DNA of 7,477 bases from Deltaproteobacteria bacterium (GCA_023489025.1 JAMDCN010000054.1:1-7477), one strand, 5' to 3'; shown: positions 1-5,357, counted from the first letter of the stretch. Numbers and translations are program-made. The notes: generated by a model from the sequence alone, not told the origin.

Positions 1-2
1 TT

Positions 3-110
3 CCGATCTGGCTGGTCGATTGCGATATCAGCACGGAGGACGGGAAGCTGGTCGCCCGGGCCGTCTCCACCTGCTCGGTCCTGAGGGGGGAAAAGGCGGA
101 AGGGAGGTAA
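3..110 (+). CDS. C-terminal end of a hotdog-fold (PaaI-like) thioesterase, partial
   Basis: Only the last 35 codons are in the window, in frame 3, ending at TAA 108-110. The visible peptide contains WLVDCDISTEDGKLVARAVS followed by TCSVLRGEKAEGR. The pattern of a hydrophobic strand, a D/E-D-G-K-L-V-A turn and a closing strand ending in V-L matches the C-terminal beta strands of PaaI/YdiI-type acyl-CoA thioesterases, which hydrolyse acyl-CoA in the cytosol as hotdog-fold oligomers. The catalytic part lies upstream of the window and cannot be checked. The stop is 3 bases before the ATG of the DedA-rhodanese gene, whose ribosome-binding site lies in the last codons of this one, so the two are probably cotranscribed. 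The family call rests on a short tail and is tentative. Confidence 0.6.
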   Translation, partial: PIWLVDCDISTEDGKLVARAVSTCSVLRGEKAEGR

Positions 111-113
111 GCG

Positions 114-1061
114 ATGGACGGCTTCGCGGTCCTCGTCGCCCGGTACGGACTCGCGGCGGTCTTTCTCTTCACCTTCATCGAGAACGTCGGCCTCCCGATT
201 CCTGCGTTCCCGGTGCTGATGCTCGCGGGGGCTTACGCCTCGGCGCGGCACACCGCCGTCCCGCTCATCGTGGGGGTTGCGGTCGCGGGGGCGCTCCTGG
301 CGGACGGGACATGGTATTTCGTCGGCCGGTGGCGCGGGAAGCGGGTGCTCGATCACTTGTGCAGGATATCGTTCAACCCGGACGCGTGCCTGGAGCGGGC
401 CGTGGACGGGTTCCACCGGCGGAAGAGCGCCACCATCCTGTTCGCGAAGTTCCTTCCCGGGGTGAACACGATCATGCCGCCGCTGGCCGGTGTTTCGGCG
501 ATGCCCTTCCTCCCCTTCCTGCTCCTGGACTTCGCGGGGGCCCTGCTGTGGGCCGGGGCGGGGGTCGCCCTCGGGTTCGCCTTCGGGGAGGAGATCGCGG
601 AGACGGCCCGGGGATTCCAGGGGATGATGGGGTGGTTGCTCCTTTCAGGTCTCGCCGCCACCGTCGCGTGGAGGATCGCTTACCGGTTCTGGCTGGTGAA
701 GCGGTACAGCGCCAGGCGGCTCGAGCCGGAGGAGGTGTACCGGAAGATGGGAGAGGGGGAGGAGATCCTCGTCCTTGACCTGCGTCGCGACGACGACTAC
801 GCGGCCTCCGATCGGATGGTCGCCGGGGCCATGCGCATCCGGCCCGCCTCCTTCCACCGGCATGCGCATCATCTCCCGCGGGACCGGGATCTCGTCTTCT
901 ACTGCACCTGACCGGGCGAGGCCACCAGCGCCAGTCTGGCGCGGATCCTCATGCGGCGCGGATACGACCGGGTCGGCGTGATCCACGGGGGGTTCGACGC
1001 CTGGATGCGGAAGGAGCTGCCGACGCAGCCGCGGCTGGAGGAGGTGCGACTCCCGGCGTAG
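114..1061 (+). CDS. DedA (VTT) membrane protein fused to a rhodanese domain, probable selenoprotein with Sec266 at the TGA codon 909-911
   Basis: The start is the ATG at 114, with GGAGG at 103-107. Residues 1-190 are a DedA/VTT membrane domain: a hydrophobic N-terminus, the motif ENVGLPIPAFP near residues 23-33, FAKFLPGVNTIMPPLAG near 112-128, and further membrane segments to about 190. DedA proteins act in membrane lipid and envelope homeostasis. Residues 200-315 are a rhodanese domain (EILVLDLRRDDDYA, then YCT). The frame meets TGA at 909-911 and then continues without a stop as PGEATSASLARILMRRGYD, then RVGVIHGGFDAWM, to TAG at 1059-1061. Rhodaneses of this type carry YCxCPNEATSA there, so the TGA replaces exactly the persulfide-forming Cys. 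Reading it as selenocysteine gives a 315-residue protein of normal length with the wHGGFDAW-type end intact. A hairpin with a GU-containing loop follows at bacterial SECIS distance. The alternative is a nonsense mutation truncating the protein at 265 residues. Confidence 0.85.
918..950 (+). promoter_or_regulatory. SECIS-like hairpin downstream of the in-frame TGA
   Basis: A perfect 6-bp stem GCGCCA/TGGCGC (928-933 with 937-942) closes a GTC loop (934-936). Below it, after a bulged A at 927, C926-G943 and C925-G944 can pair, and after an internal loop GAGG (918-921) pairs with CCTC (947-950). The loop starts 22 bases after the TGA. Bacterial SECIS elements are short coding-region hairpins just 3' of UGA with a G and U in the apical loop that bind SelB. 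The apex AGTCT resembles the loop of the E. coli fdhF element as I remember it. The hairpin is seen directly; its function is inferred. Confidence 0.65.
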
Positions 1062-1064
1062 ATC

Positions 1065-1083
1065 CCGGCGGCCCTGCCGCCGG
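1065..1083 (+). other. GC-rich hairpin after the DedA-rhodanese gene
   Basis: CCGGCGG (1065-1071) and CCGCCGG (1077-1083) form a perfect 7-bp stem with a 5-base loop, 4 bases after the TAG stop. No T-run follows, so it is not a standard intrinsic terminator. It may stabilise or end the transcript. The remaining bases to 1086 hold nothing recognisable. Confidence 0.4.
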
Positions 1084-1086
1084 AAC

Positions 1087-1095
1087 CGCGGAATC
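1087..1095. repeat. Target-site duplication of the IS, left copy
   Basis: The sequence CGCGGAATC lies directly outside the left inverted repeat and is repeated exactly at 2963-2971 outside the right one. A 9-bp duplication marks a true transposition event and fixes both ends of the element. Confidence 0.9.
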
Positions 1096-1106
1096 GGGCG
1101 CACGAC
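1096..1106. repeat. IS terminal inverted repeat, left (transposase 3' side)
   Basis: GGGCGCACGAC is the exact reverse complement of 2952-2962. Inward of base 1106 the two ends resemble each other only loosely, so the conserved terminal core is 11 bp. Confidence 0.9.
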
Positions 1107-1123
1107 TGATTTATGAGATGAAG

Positions 1124-2536
1124 TCACGCGGCCACTTCGGTTGCGGCGGTTGACCTGCGTTCCCAGAAATCCTCGAATCTCCCACTCAGTTTGCAGCAGC
1201 GCAGGGCGATGATCGCGTCGGCCCCGGCCACGGTCCAGTGCATGCCGGCGCGTTTGAGACGGGTGCCGACGGCGACCTTGCACCCGGCCTCGACGACGCC
1301 CGTAGACGTACAGAGCCCCTGGTTCCGGAAGAGCGGGTAGCGCATCCGCAATTGGTTGGTCTCGATGTAGTGTGCGCACTTGCGCGCCTCGTCGCAAGGA
1401 TCCGCGTGGACCGCGAGGGCTGTAATGATCTTGCCGGTTTCTCCCTCGTCGAGTTCGTCATGCCGCTGTTTTGCCCAGGCGATCGCGAGCTCGCTGGTTG
1501 CTCCAAAGATGGCCTTGCCTGCGTCGCTCAAATGTTGCTTGACGTGGAAGCGGTCGACGATCTGGATGGCGTCGGGGAAATGTTCGCTTGCGATGTTCCA
1601 GATCCAGGATGCTCCGTCCCCGAGCACGACGCGCCGTTCCGTCTGCTCAAAACGGCGGCGGGTTGCTTCGCGAAGGGCGCGCAGGGCAAATTCCGGAGGC
1701 GACTCGTCCGTTTCGCGGGACGCCGCGCTCTCGATGGCGGCTGTGTACGTAATCGATCCTTGGTCGCGCACCGGGATGCCCTCCGTGTCACGCCCTTCGG
1801 CGCTCCAAACCGTGCAAATCTTGACTTCGCGGGTCTTGGAGGATCCGTCGGCCTGCTTTCCTTTACGTCCGGTGAGTTCAGCGGTACGCATTGGGACGCC
1901 CGTGCCGTCCATACCCAGGTACAGGGTGGGCGGCAACACGGCTTCGCAATCCGGTTCGACATGCTGGCGTTCGTCCTTTGCGATCTCGGCCCCCAGCCCC
2001 TCGGCCGTGCGTTCGACCTGCTTGGCATTGACGCGGACTCCGGCGAGTTCGTCGAGCAATTCGCTGCCCTCCGCGAAACTGACCATCGCACCGACGCTCC
2101 CGATCATCCGTGTTACCGCCGGAGAAACGGTAGTTCGACAGATCCCAAGAGCCTGATCGCGTGGGAAGAAGCCCGTACGACAAGCCTCGCAGTGGAAGTA
2201 GGCACGCGAAAGCGTCAACTCGCCGATGGCGGTCGTTAAGGTCTTGTTCTGGCGCCCGGCGTAGCGGGCAAGGGCGCCGCAGGGGCAGGGGATGAAAGAC
2301 GCCGCGTGGTCGGAAATGTCTTCGTTGAATCTGCGTTCGATTGCGCGGGCGGCCACCTGGAGCGCCTGTCGCCGTACAGCCATCTCCATCGCTTCGAAAT
2401 CGACGGTGTCGGCGGCGCCGGGGCCGATCAACGATTCGATCTCTGCGACGACCTCGGCTTTAAGGGCCAATTTGAGCCCCCTTTTTTGGCCGTTGCTTTC
2501 GCTTCGGCCTTCTCCGTCCCGAGTCGGGCGTCGCAT
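1124..2536 (-). CDS. ISKra4-family transposase
   Basis: This 470-residue DDE transposase cuts and inserts the surrounding element. Residues 84-119 carry a Cys pattern (CPC at 84-86, CEAC at 116-119), probably a zinc-binding N-terminal fold. The catalytic core shows GMDGTGVPM with D210, VVLGDGASWIWN with D307, IQIVDRFHVKQH with D328 and H332, and STGVVEAGCK with E416. The second catalytic Asp could be D307 or D328. This series is typical of ISKra4 transposases. The listed start is ATG 2536, but no Shine-Dalgarno sequence precedes it and it lies inside the accessory ORF, overlapping by 109 bp in the -1 frame. The first about 20 residues look non-conserved. The real product may therefore arise by -1 frameshifting from the accessory ORF near 2477-2488, or by translational coupling. 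The stop is TGA 1126-1124. Confidence 0.93.
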   Translation of the reverse strand: MRRPTRDGEGRSESNGQKRGLKLALKAEVVAEIESLIGPGAADTVDFEAMEMAVRRQALQVAARAIERRFNEDISDHAASFIPCPCGALARYAGRQNKTLTTAIGELTLSRAYFHCEACRTGFFPRDQALGICRTTVSPAVTRMIGSVGAMVSFAEGSELLDELAGVRVNAKQVERTAEGLGAEIAKDERQHVEPDCEAVLPPTLYLGMDGTGVPMRTAELTGRKGKQADGSSKTREVKICTVWSAEGRDTEGIPVRDQGSITYTAAIESAASRETDESPPEFALRALREATRRRFEQTERRVVLGDGASWIWNIASEHFPDAIQIVDRFHVKQHLSDAGKAIFGATSELAIAWAKQRHDELDEGETGKIITALAVHADPCDEARKCAHYIETNQLRMRYPLFRNQGLCTSTGVVEAGCKVAVGTRLKRAGMHWTVAGADAIIALRCCKLSGRFEDFWERRSTAATEVAA

Positions 2537-2856
2537 AATCGTTCGCTGACTTCGATGAATTCGCGGGTGACCTCGCGGAACTCTTTGTATTCCGCCAGCT
2601 GCTGTTGGGTACGCTCGACCGCAGGCCCCGCGGGGATGACCTTAGTCACCGTCTTTCCTTCCACCGCCCGCGTCAACGACCAACTCGGCCCGTGTCCCGG
2701 CGCCCCTTCCGCGGCGCAATGGCACGTGGGTTTCCCGCACTTTCTGTAGCGTTGCGTCAAGGAACCGGGCCGCATCTCTCCCGTTGCGGCCAATTGCGCA
2801 CGCAGAGCGTCCCGCTTCCTCTCCAACTCTTCCATCGCCTCGGTATTTTTTGTCAT
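2428..2856 (-). CDS. DUF6788-like accessory ORF (ORF A) of the ISKra4 element
   Basis: The 142-residue product begins with a helical, charged stretch (MEELERKRDALRAQ). It has the core RYRKCGKPTCHCAAEGAPGH followed by GPSWSLTRAVEGKTV and ends in a helical, Lys-rich tail. The CGKPTCHC block followed by GHGP and a short beta hairpin is a domain I know from small proteins beside transposases (DUF6788); its biochemical role is not established. The start at 2856 has GGAGGAG two bases upstream and a consensus promoter about 40 bp further up, so this is the first translated ORF of the element. Residues after about 123 are read across the A-rich stretch AAAAAAGGGGG, where a shift of -1 enters the transposase frame. 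It may thus be a stand-alone protein, the N-terminal part of a fusion, or both. Confidence 0.85.
   Translation of the reverse strand: MTKNTEAMEELERKRDALRAQLAATGEMRPGSLTQRYRKCGKPTCHCAAEGAPGHGPSWSLTRAVEGKTVTKVIPAGPAVERTQQQLAEYKEFREVTREFIEVSERLCDARLGTEKAEAKATAKKGGSNWPLKPRSSQRSNR
2477..2487 (-). other. Candidate -1 frameshift site joining ORF A to the transposase
   Basis: On the minus strand the sequence reads GCC AAA AAA GGG GGC in the ORF A frame and CAA AAA AGG GGG in the transposase frame, which is -1. The run of six A followed by five G is slippery. It is not the canonical X XXY YYZ arrangement in the zero frame, so this is a weaker call than for IS3-type elements. The lack of a ribosome-binding site before ATG 2536 supports it. 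Confidence 0.4.
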
Positions 2857-2865
2857 AACTCCTCC

Positions 2866-2906
2866 GGCTGTAATCTGACAGGCTATACTGCTGTCAGATT
2901 ATAGCC
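2866..2906 (-). promoter_or_regulatory. Long leader hairpin abutting the IS ribosome-binding site
   Basis: TAATCTGACAG (2871-2881) and CTGTCAGATTA (2891-2901) are perfect 11-bp inverted repeats with a 9-base loop. After one mismatch (2870/2902) the pairing continues for four bases, GGCT (2866-2869) with AGCC (2903-2906). One arm includes the -10 box of the IS promoter; the other ends exactly where GGAGGAG of ORF A starts. The expected native start, near 2890, would leave out the promoter-side arm. Only longer read-through RNAs could form the full hairpin. Confidence 0.65.
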
Positions 2907-2926
2907 GTAAGGCCTTACGCCGTCAA
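2898..2926 (-). promoter_or_regulatory. Sigma70-type promoter of the IS, with a palindromic spacer
   Basis: On the minus strand, TTGACG (2926-2921) is followed after exactly 17 bases by TATAAT (2903-2898), a near-consensus promoter driving ORF A and the transposase. The spacer contains the perfect 14-bp palindrome CGTAAGGCCTTACG (2906-2919), placed where a bound protein would block polymerase. Confidence 0.88.
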
Positions 2927-2951
2927 GTGCGGATACAAATATCAACTTGGT

Positions 2952-2962
2952 GTCGTGCGCCC
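2952..2962. repeat. IS terminal inverted repeat, right (transposase 5' side)
   Basis: GTCGTGCGCCC is the exact reverse complement of 1096-1106 and is followed at once by the second copy of the target duplication. Confidence 0.9.
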
Positions 2963-2971
2963 CGCGGAATC
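2963..2971. repeat. Target-site duplication of the IS, right copy
   Basis: CGCGGAATC is identical to 1087-1095. Here it is still part of a small palindrome GCGGAA-TCC-TTCCGC (2964-2978); the left copy has lost the other arm. The element therefore inserted into a hairpin-forming site. Confidence 0.9.
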
Positions 2972-2978
2972 CTTCCGC

Positions 2979-3007
2979 TTGACGGGGAAGAGGTCCCGGA
3001 TTATATT
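2979..3007 (+). promoter_or_regulatory. Promoter of tRNA-Asn
   Basis: TTGACG (2979-2984) and TATATT (3002-3007) are 17 bases apart, placing the start near 3014 and the tRNA 5' end about 15 bases further. The IS lies 7 bases beyond the duplication upstream of the -35 box. The core promoter is intact, but any natural upstream element has been replaced by IS sequence, which is fairly A/T-rich near 2930-2950. Confidence 0.85.
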
Positions 3008-3028
3008 TTCTGGTCTGCCGTTCCACGT

Positions 3029-3104
3029 TCCCTGGTAGCTCAACCGGCAGAGCGGGTGGCTGTTAACCACTAGGTTGCAGGTTCGAGTCCTGCCCAGGGA
3101 GCCA
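3029..3104 (+). tRNA. tRNA-Asn (anticodon GTT), CCA encoded
   Basis: The 76-base cloverleaf is complete. The acceptor stem is 3029-3035 with 3094-3100. The D stem is GCTC/GAGC (3038-3041 with 3050-3053). The anticodon stem is 3055-3059 with 3067-3071, around the loop CTGTTAA with anticodon GTT at 3062-3064. The T arm is GCAGG-TTCGAGT-CCTGC (3077-3093). Discriminator G3101 is followed by CCA (3102-3104). It has its own promoter. The serine recombinase gene on the other strand overlaps its 3' 42 bases, so the 3' part of this tRNA is probably the attachment site of the integrative element to its right. The tRNA is intact, so the element supplies or preserves the 3' end. Confidence 0.97.
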
Positions 3105-4619
3105 GATGTTACAGTTTGCGAACCGCTGAGGATTTGGTAAACAGTACCAGACCTCGACGGTGTCGCGACTATGGATAAGCACCTTCTTCACGAGCTGGTG
3201 GAGAAGGTGCTTCTTTTTTGGGATGGGGCCTTCTTCCATCACCTTCTCGAAGTTGTCGACGATGCTCTTGAGCATCTCCTTGTCGATCGCCGGGAGTTCC
3301 AACCGTTCACGCCTGGCTTCCAGCGATCGCTTCTCGCCCTCGAGTTCCTCCATCCGGGTCCGTAGGTCGCGGACCTTCTCGTTGCACAACTCTGCCTTCA
3401 GCGTTCCTGCCTCGAACGCCTCGAAGTACCGGTCGATGGTCGCTCGCGTCTTGGCCATCTGACCATCGACCCGGGCGATCTCCTTCTCCAGGTCCGGCTT
3501 CTCGGCCCCGAGCAGCTTGTTGGCCTCTTCCCAGAGGCGGGCCATGAACTGCTCGTCCCGGAAGATGTTCTTTACGTCCTCGATGATTGCCTTTTCGAGG
3601 AGATCGCCCGCCACGTAGTGCTGATCGCACTCGTGGTAGTTGAAGCGCTTCGAACAGACGTAATAGGGACGAAGGGTTCCGTTCTTGGTCCCCGAGGCCC
3701 CGAACATGTGGCTCTTGCACTTGGCGCACTTGATAATGCCGGTGAGAAGCCGCTCGTCACCAGTGTGGAACTGACGTCCTTTGAGCTCTTCGTGTCGCGC
3801 CTTGAGGACCTCCTGCGCCTTCTCGAAAAGGATCTCGGATACTACGGGATCGTGGTGACCATCGTATTCAACCTCGCGCCAGCGGATCTTTCCCACGTAG
3901 ACCGGGTTCCTAAGCATGTGGAGGACGACCCGCCGTCCCCACTTCCGGCCATTCCGGTTCCGATGGCCTGAATCGTTGAGCTGCCTGCAGATGGCGGACG
4001 AGCCTTCCTTGCCGAACGTATACATCTGGAACATCTTTCGGACGATGAGCGCCTCCTCCTCGAAAATGACGAGGCCCTTCTCCGGATCAAGCCTGTAGCC
4101 GTATGGGACGTTTCCGCCGACGAACTTGCCGCCCTTGGCCTTCTTCTCCATCCCGACCTTGGTGCGCTCGACGATGGTGGCGTGCTCGAACTCGGCGAAG
4201 ACCCCCAGCATCTGGAGCATCATCTTCCCGGCGGCGTTGGCGGTGTCGAAAGGCTCGGTGATGCTCTTGAGCGCGATGCCGTTCTTCGTGAGCTCGTCGA
4301 CCATCATAGCGAGCTCGCGGACCTTGCGGGAGAGCCGGTCCACCCGGAACACGAGAAGGGTATCGAACGCCCGGGCCCCGGCGTCGTAGAGCATCTCCTC
4401 GAGGCCCGGGCGGTTCATGTGGGTGCCGGACTCGGTGTCCCGGTAGAGCTTGTGTAGCCGCCAGTCGTCCCCGTATTGCGCCTTGCAGAACGCCTCCAGC
4501 CGTTCCGACTGGGCCCCGAGGGAGTACTTCTGATGGTCCTCGTCGGTCGAGATCCGGGTGTAGAAAGCGACGCGGGGCGCCTGCCCGTTTCCGCCGACGA
4601 TGTTATGGGTCTTGGCCAT
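3063..4619 (-). CDS. Large serine recombinase, probable integrase of the element
   Basis: This enzyme of 518 residues would integrate and excise the element through a 5'-phosphoserine DNA link. The N-terminal resolvase domain has YTRIST with catalytic Ser24, SLGAQSERLEAF (33-44) and FRVDRLSR (91-98) with the key Arg residues at 95 and 98. The Recombinase domain covers about 165-275 (VPYGYRLDPEKG, then LRNPVYVGKIRW). A zinc ribbon uses C298, C301, C322 and C331, and a coiled coil spans about 375-442. I chose ATG 4619 because GGAG lies 5 bases upstream and a 26-residue extension to 4697 would overlap the preceding gene. The last 13 codons (WLPGQDSNLQPSG) are antisense to tRNA-Asn, and the stop TAA (3065-3063) is the complement of the anticodon loop. 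The native C-terminus was therefore probably supplied by the chromosome on integration. It is the last gene of a six-gene run, 7 bases after the preceding stop. Confidence 0.93.
   Translation of the reverse strand: MAKTHNIVGGNGQAPRVAFYTRISTDEDHQKYSLGAQSERLEAFCKAQYGDDWRLHKLYRDTESGTHMNRPGLEEMLYDAGARAFDTLLVFRVDRLSRKVRELAMMVDELTKNGIALKSITEPFDTANAAGKMMLQMLGVFAEFEHATIVERTKVGMEKKAKGGKFVGGNVPYGYRLDPEKGLVIFEEEALIVRKMFQMYTFGKEGSSAICRQLNDSGHRNRNGRKWGRRVVLHMLRNPVYVGKIRWREVEYDGHHDPVVSEILFEKAQEVLKARHEELKGRQFHTGDERLLTGIIKCAKCKSHMFGASGTKNGTLRPYYVCSKRFNYHECDQHYVAGDLLEKAIIEDVKNIFRDEQFMARLWEEANKLLGAEKPDLEKEIARVDGQMAKTRATIDRYFEAFEAGTLKAELCNEKVRDLRTRMEELEGEKRSLEARRERLELPAIDKEMLKSIVDNFEKVMEEGPIPKKKHLLHQLVKKVLIHSRDTVEVWYCLPNPQRFANCNIWLPGQDSNLQPSG
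3082..3104. other. Likely attachment-site region (att) in the 3' part of tRNA-Asn
   Basis: The recombinase gene lies directly beside the tRNA 3' end and reads into it. In tRNA-targeting elements the crossover lies in the T loop to CCA segment, which the element duplicates. No second copy of this segment is present elsewhere in the window, so the other att site must lie beyond 7477. The limits given are inferred, not observed. Confidence 0.45.
3178..3219 (+). terminator. Intrinsic terminator for the tRNA-Asn transcript, inside the recombinase gene
   Basis: AGCACCTTCT (3178-3187) pairs perfectly with AGAAGGTGCT (3202-3211). After a T-G pair (3188/3201), CAC (3189-3191) pairs with GTG (3198-3200), giving about 14 bp with a 6-base loop. 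TTCTTTTTT (3211-3219) follows on the plus strand. This is a textbook intrinsic terminator, 74 bases after the tRNA. It is also coding on the minus strand (codons for HLLHQLVKKV in the recombinase). Confidence 0.8.
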
Positions 4620-4626
4620 GAGGCTC

Positions 4627-4998
4627 CTACTTCCCCTCGTCGTACAGGCGACCCCCTGCCTTGACGATCGCCTTCTCCAGGCGCGCGGCGATGGCATAGG
4701 AATCGGTGTCCCGAGCAGGCGCGATGCCGTAGGACGGGACCTTGAACCGGGGAGCGGTATTGAGGGCGGCCAGCGCGTCCCGGCACACCTCGAGGAGTTC
4801 GGGGGCGGCGCAGATCAACGCGGCGTCGCCCTCGGCCGTCTTTGCCGTCTCCGCTTCGTGGGACGCGTGATCGCCAAGAAAAAGGGAGCCCACCCACCTG
4901 TTGTCCGCAGCACCGACGATGTCATAGGCGATCGATACGCCGGTCTTGCTCAGGCGGGACTGATCCGACAACTTCCAGGGGGCCAATGTATGTTTCAT
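4627..4998 (-). CDS. Phage-type protein of unknown function with the APW...LICAAPELLE signature
   Basis: The product has 123 residues. It starts MKHTLAPWKL and carries AEGDAALICAAPELLEVCRD near residues 55-74, followed by a helical tail (AIAARLEKAIVKAG). The combination of an N-terminal TPGPW-like motif and a DARLIAAAPELLEAL-like helix defines a very widespread set of small phage and prophage proteins whose role is unknown. I use ATG 4998 because AGGAGG stands 7 bases upstream and because this gives a 4-base ATGA overlap with the preceding gene. A start 45 bases further up is open but lacks that support. The stop is 7 bases before the recombinase start, whose ribosome-binding site overlaps it, so the two are likely translated together. 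No transmembrane or signal segment is seen. Supports a phage or integrative-element origin for the operon. Confidence 0.82.
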   Translation of the reverse strand: MKHTLAPWKLSDQSRLSKTGVSIAYDIVGAADNRWVGSLFLGDHASHEAETAKTAEGDAALICAAPELLEVCRDALAALNTAPRFKVPSYGIAPARDTDSYAIAARLEKAIVKAGGRLYDEGK

Positions 4999-5357
4999 CT
5001 CCGGTCCTCCTGCGTCTTGTCCAAAGCGACCGCCTCCCGGCACATCTCACAGAGCTCTTCGAGGTTCGTGTCGGGCCACACCTTTCCGGTCTCGCAGCCC
5101 GGGCAGTCGATCTCTGCCGCGTAGTTGGTCTGGGCCATCGCCAGGGAGTCTTCGAACCCGATCTTCTTCCACCGGCTGTAGTGCATGAGGTCGGTGAGCA
5201 GGTCGACGACGTGGGCGTCGTCGCCGTCGGTGAAGGTCTCGCCGAGCCATTCCTCGATGTAGTGTCGAAGCGCCCCCTCTGCCCGGCAGGCGCGGCGCTG
5301 GTTGTCCGGCTTTCCTTCGATCAACTTCCCGTCCTCGGGTCCGAGCGGCGCGTTCAT
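4995..5357 (-). CDS. Phage/plasmid-type hypothetical protein with C-terminal zinc ribbon
   Basis: The 120-residue protein has two parts. Residues 25-82 are helical and include HVVDLLTDLMHYSRWKKIGF, followed by EDSLAMAQTNYAAE, a helix pattern common in small phage and plasmid proteins of unknown role. Residues 85-106 hold CPGC and CEMC, 14 residues apart, a likely zinc ribbon. The gene overlaps its neighbours by 4 bases on both sides (ATGA at 5357-5354 and 4998-4995), indicating translational coupling. The start ATG 5357 has only a weak GGAA upstream, consistent with coupling to the gene before it. No function can be assigned from sequence. The coupling makes a joint role with the preceding zinc protein possible. 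Confidence 0.8.
   Translation of the reverse strand: MNAPLGPEDGKLIEGKPDNQRRACRAEGALRHYIEEWLGETFTDGDDAHVVDLLTDLMHYSRWKKIGFEDSLAMAQTNYAAEIDCPGCETGKVWPDTNLEELCEMCREAVALDKTQEDRR

Larger units (their letters stand above)
1096..2962 (-). mobile_element. Complete ISKra4-family insertion sequence, 1867 bp
   Basis: The element is bounded by perfect 11-bp inverted repeats GGGCGCACGAC (1096-1106) and GTCGTGCGCCC (2952-2962), flanked by the 9-bp direct repeat CGCGGAATC. Transcription runs on the minus strand: promoter at 2898-2926, accessory ORF at 2856-2428, then the transposase ending at 1124, only 17 bp from the inner edge of the left repeat. Length, gene order and transposase type fit the ISKra4 family. 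No stop or frameshift damage is visible in the transposase domain, so it may be active. It sits between the DedA-rhodanese gene and tRNA-Asn and interrupts no gene. Removing it and one repeat restores a continuous 61-bp stretch from 1062 to the tRNA promoter. Confidence 0.92.

Noticed and set aside
20..778. Plus-strand 252-codon open frame over the DedA gene
   Set aside because: It is a shifted frame of the DedA-rhodanese gene with very Arg/Gly-rich composition and no ribosome-binding site.
909..911. Plain nonsense mutation making the DedA-rhodanese a pseudogene
   Set aside because: Kept as the alternative only: the TGA hits precisely the Cys position, the downstream frame is undamaged and a SECIS-like hairpin follows.
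645..1397. Minus-strand 250-codon open frame crossing the DedA-rhodanese gene and the IS end
   Set aside because: It spans the insertion junction, is rich in Arg/Pro/His as expected from the antisense of GC-rich genes, and has no recognisable domain.
1238..2239. Plus-strand 333-codon open frame opposite the transposase
   Set aside because: It is exactly antisense to a clear transposase, and no domain is visible.
3063..3104. LPGQDSNLQPSG tail as a genuine conserved protein motif
   Set aside because: It is the antisense translation of the tRNA 3' half and carries no protein-level meaning.
4620..4697. 26-codon upstream extension of the recombinase
   Set aside because: It overlaps the preceding gene in another frame, is Arg/Ser-rich and lacks a ribosome-binding site; ATG 4619 has one.
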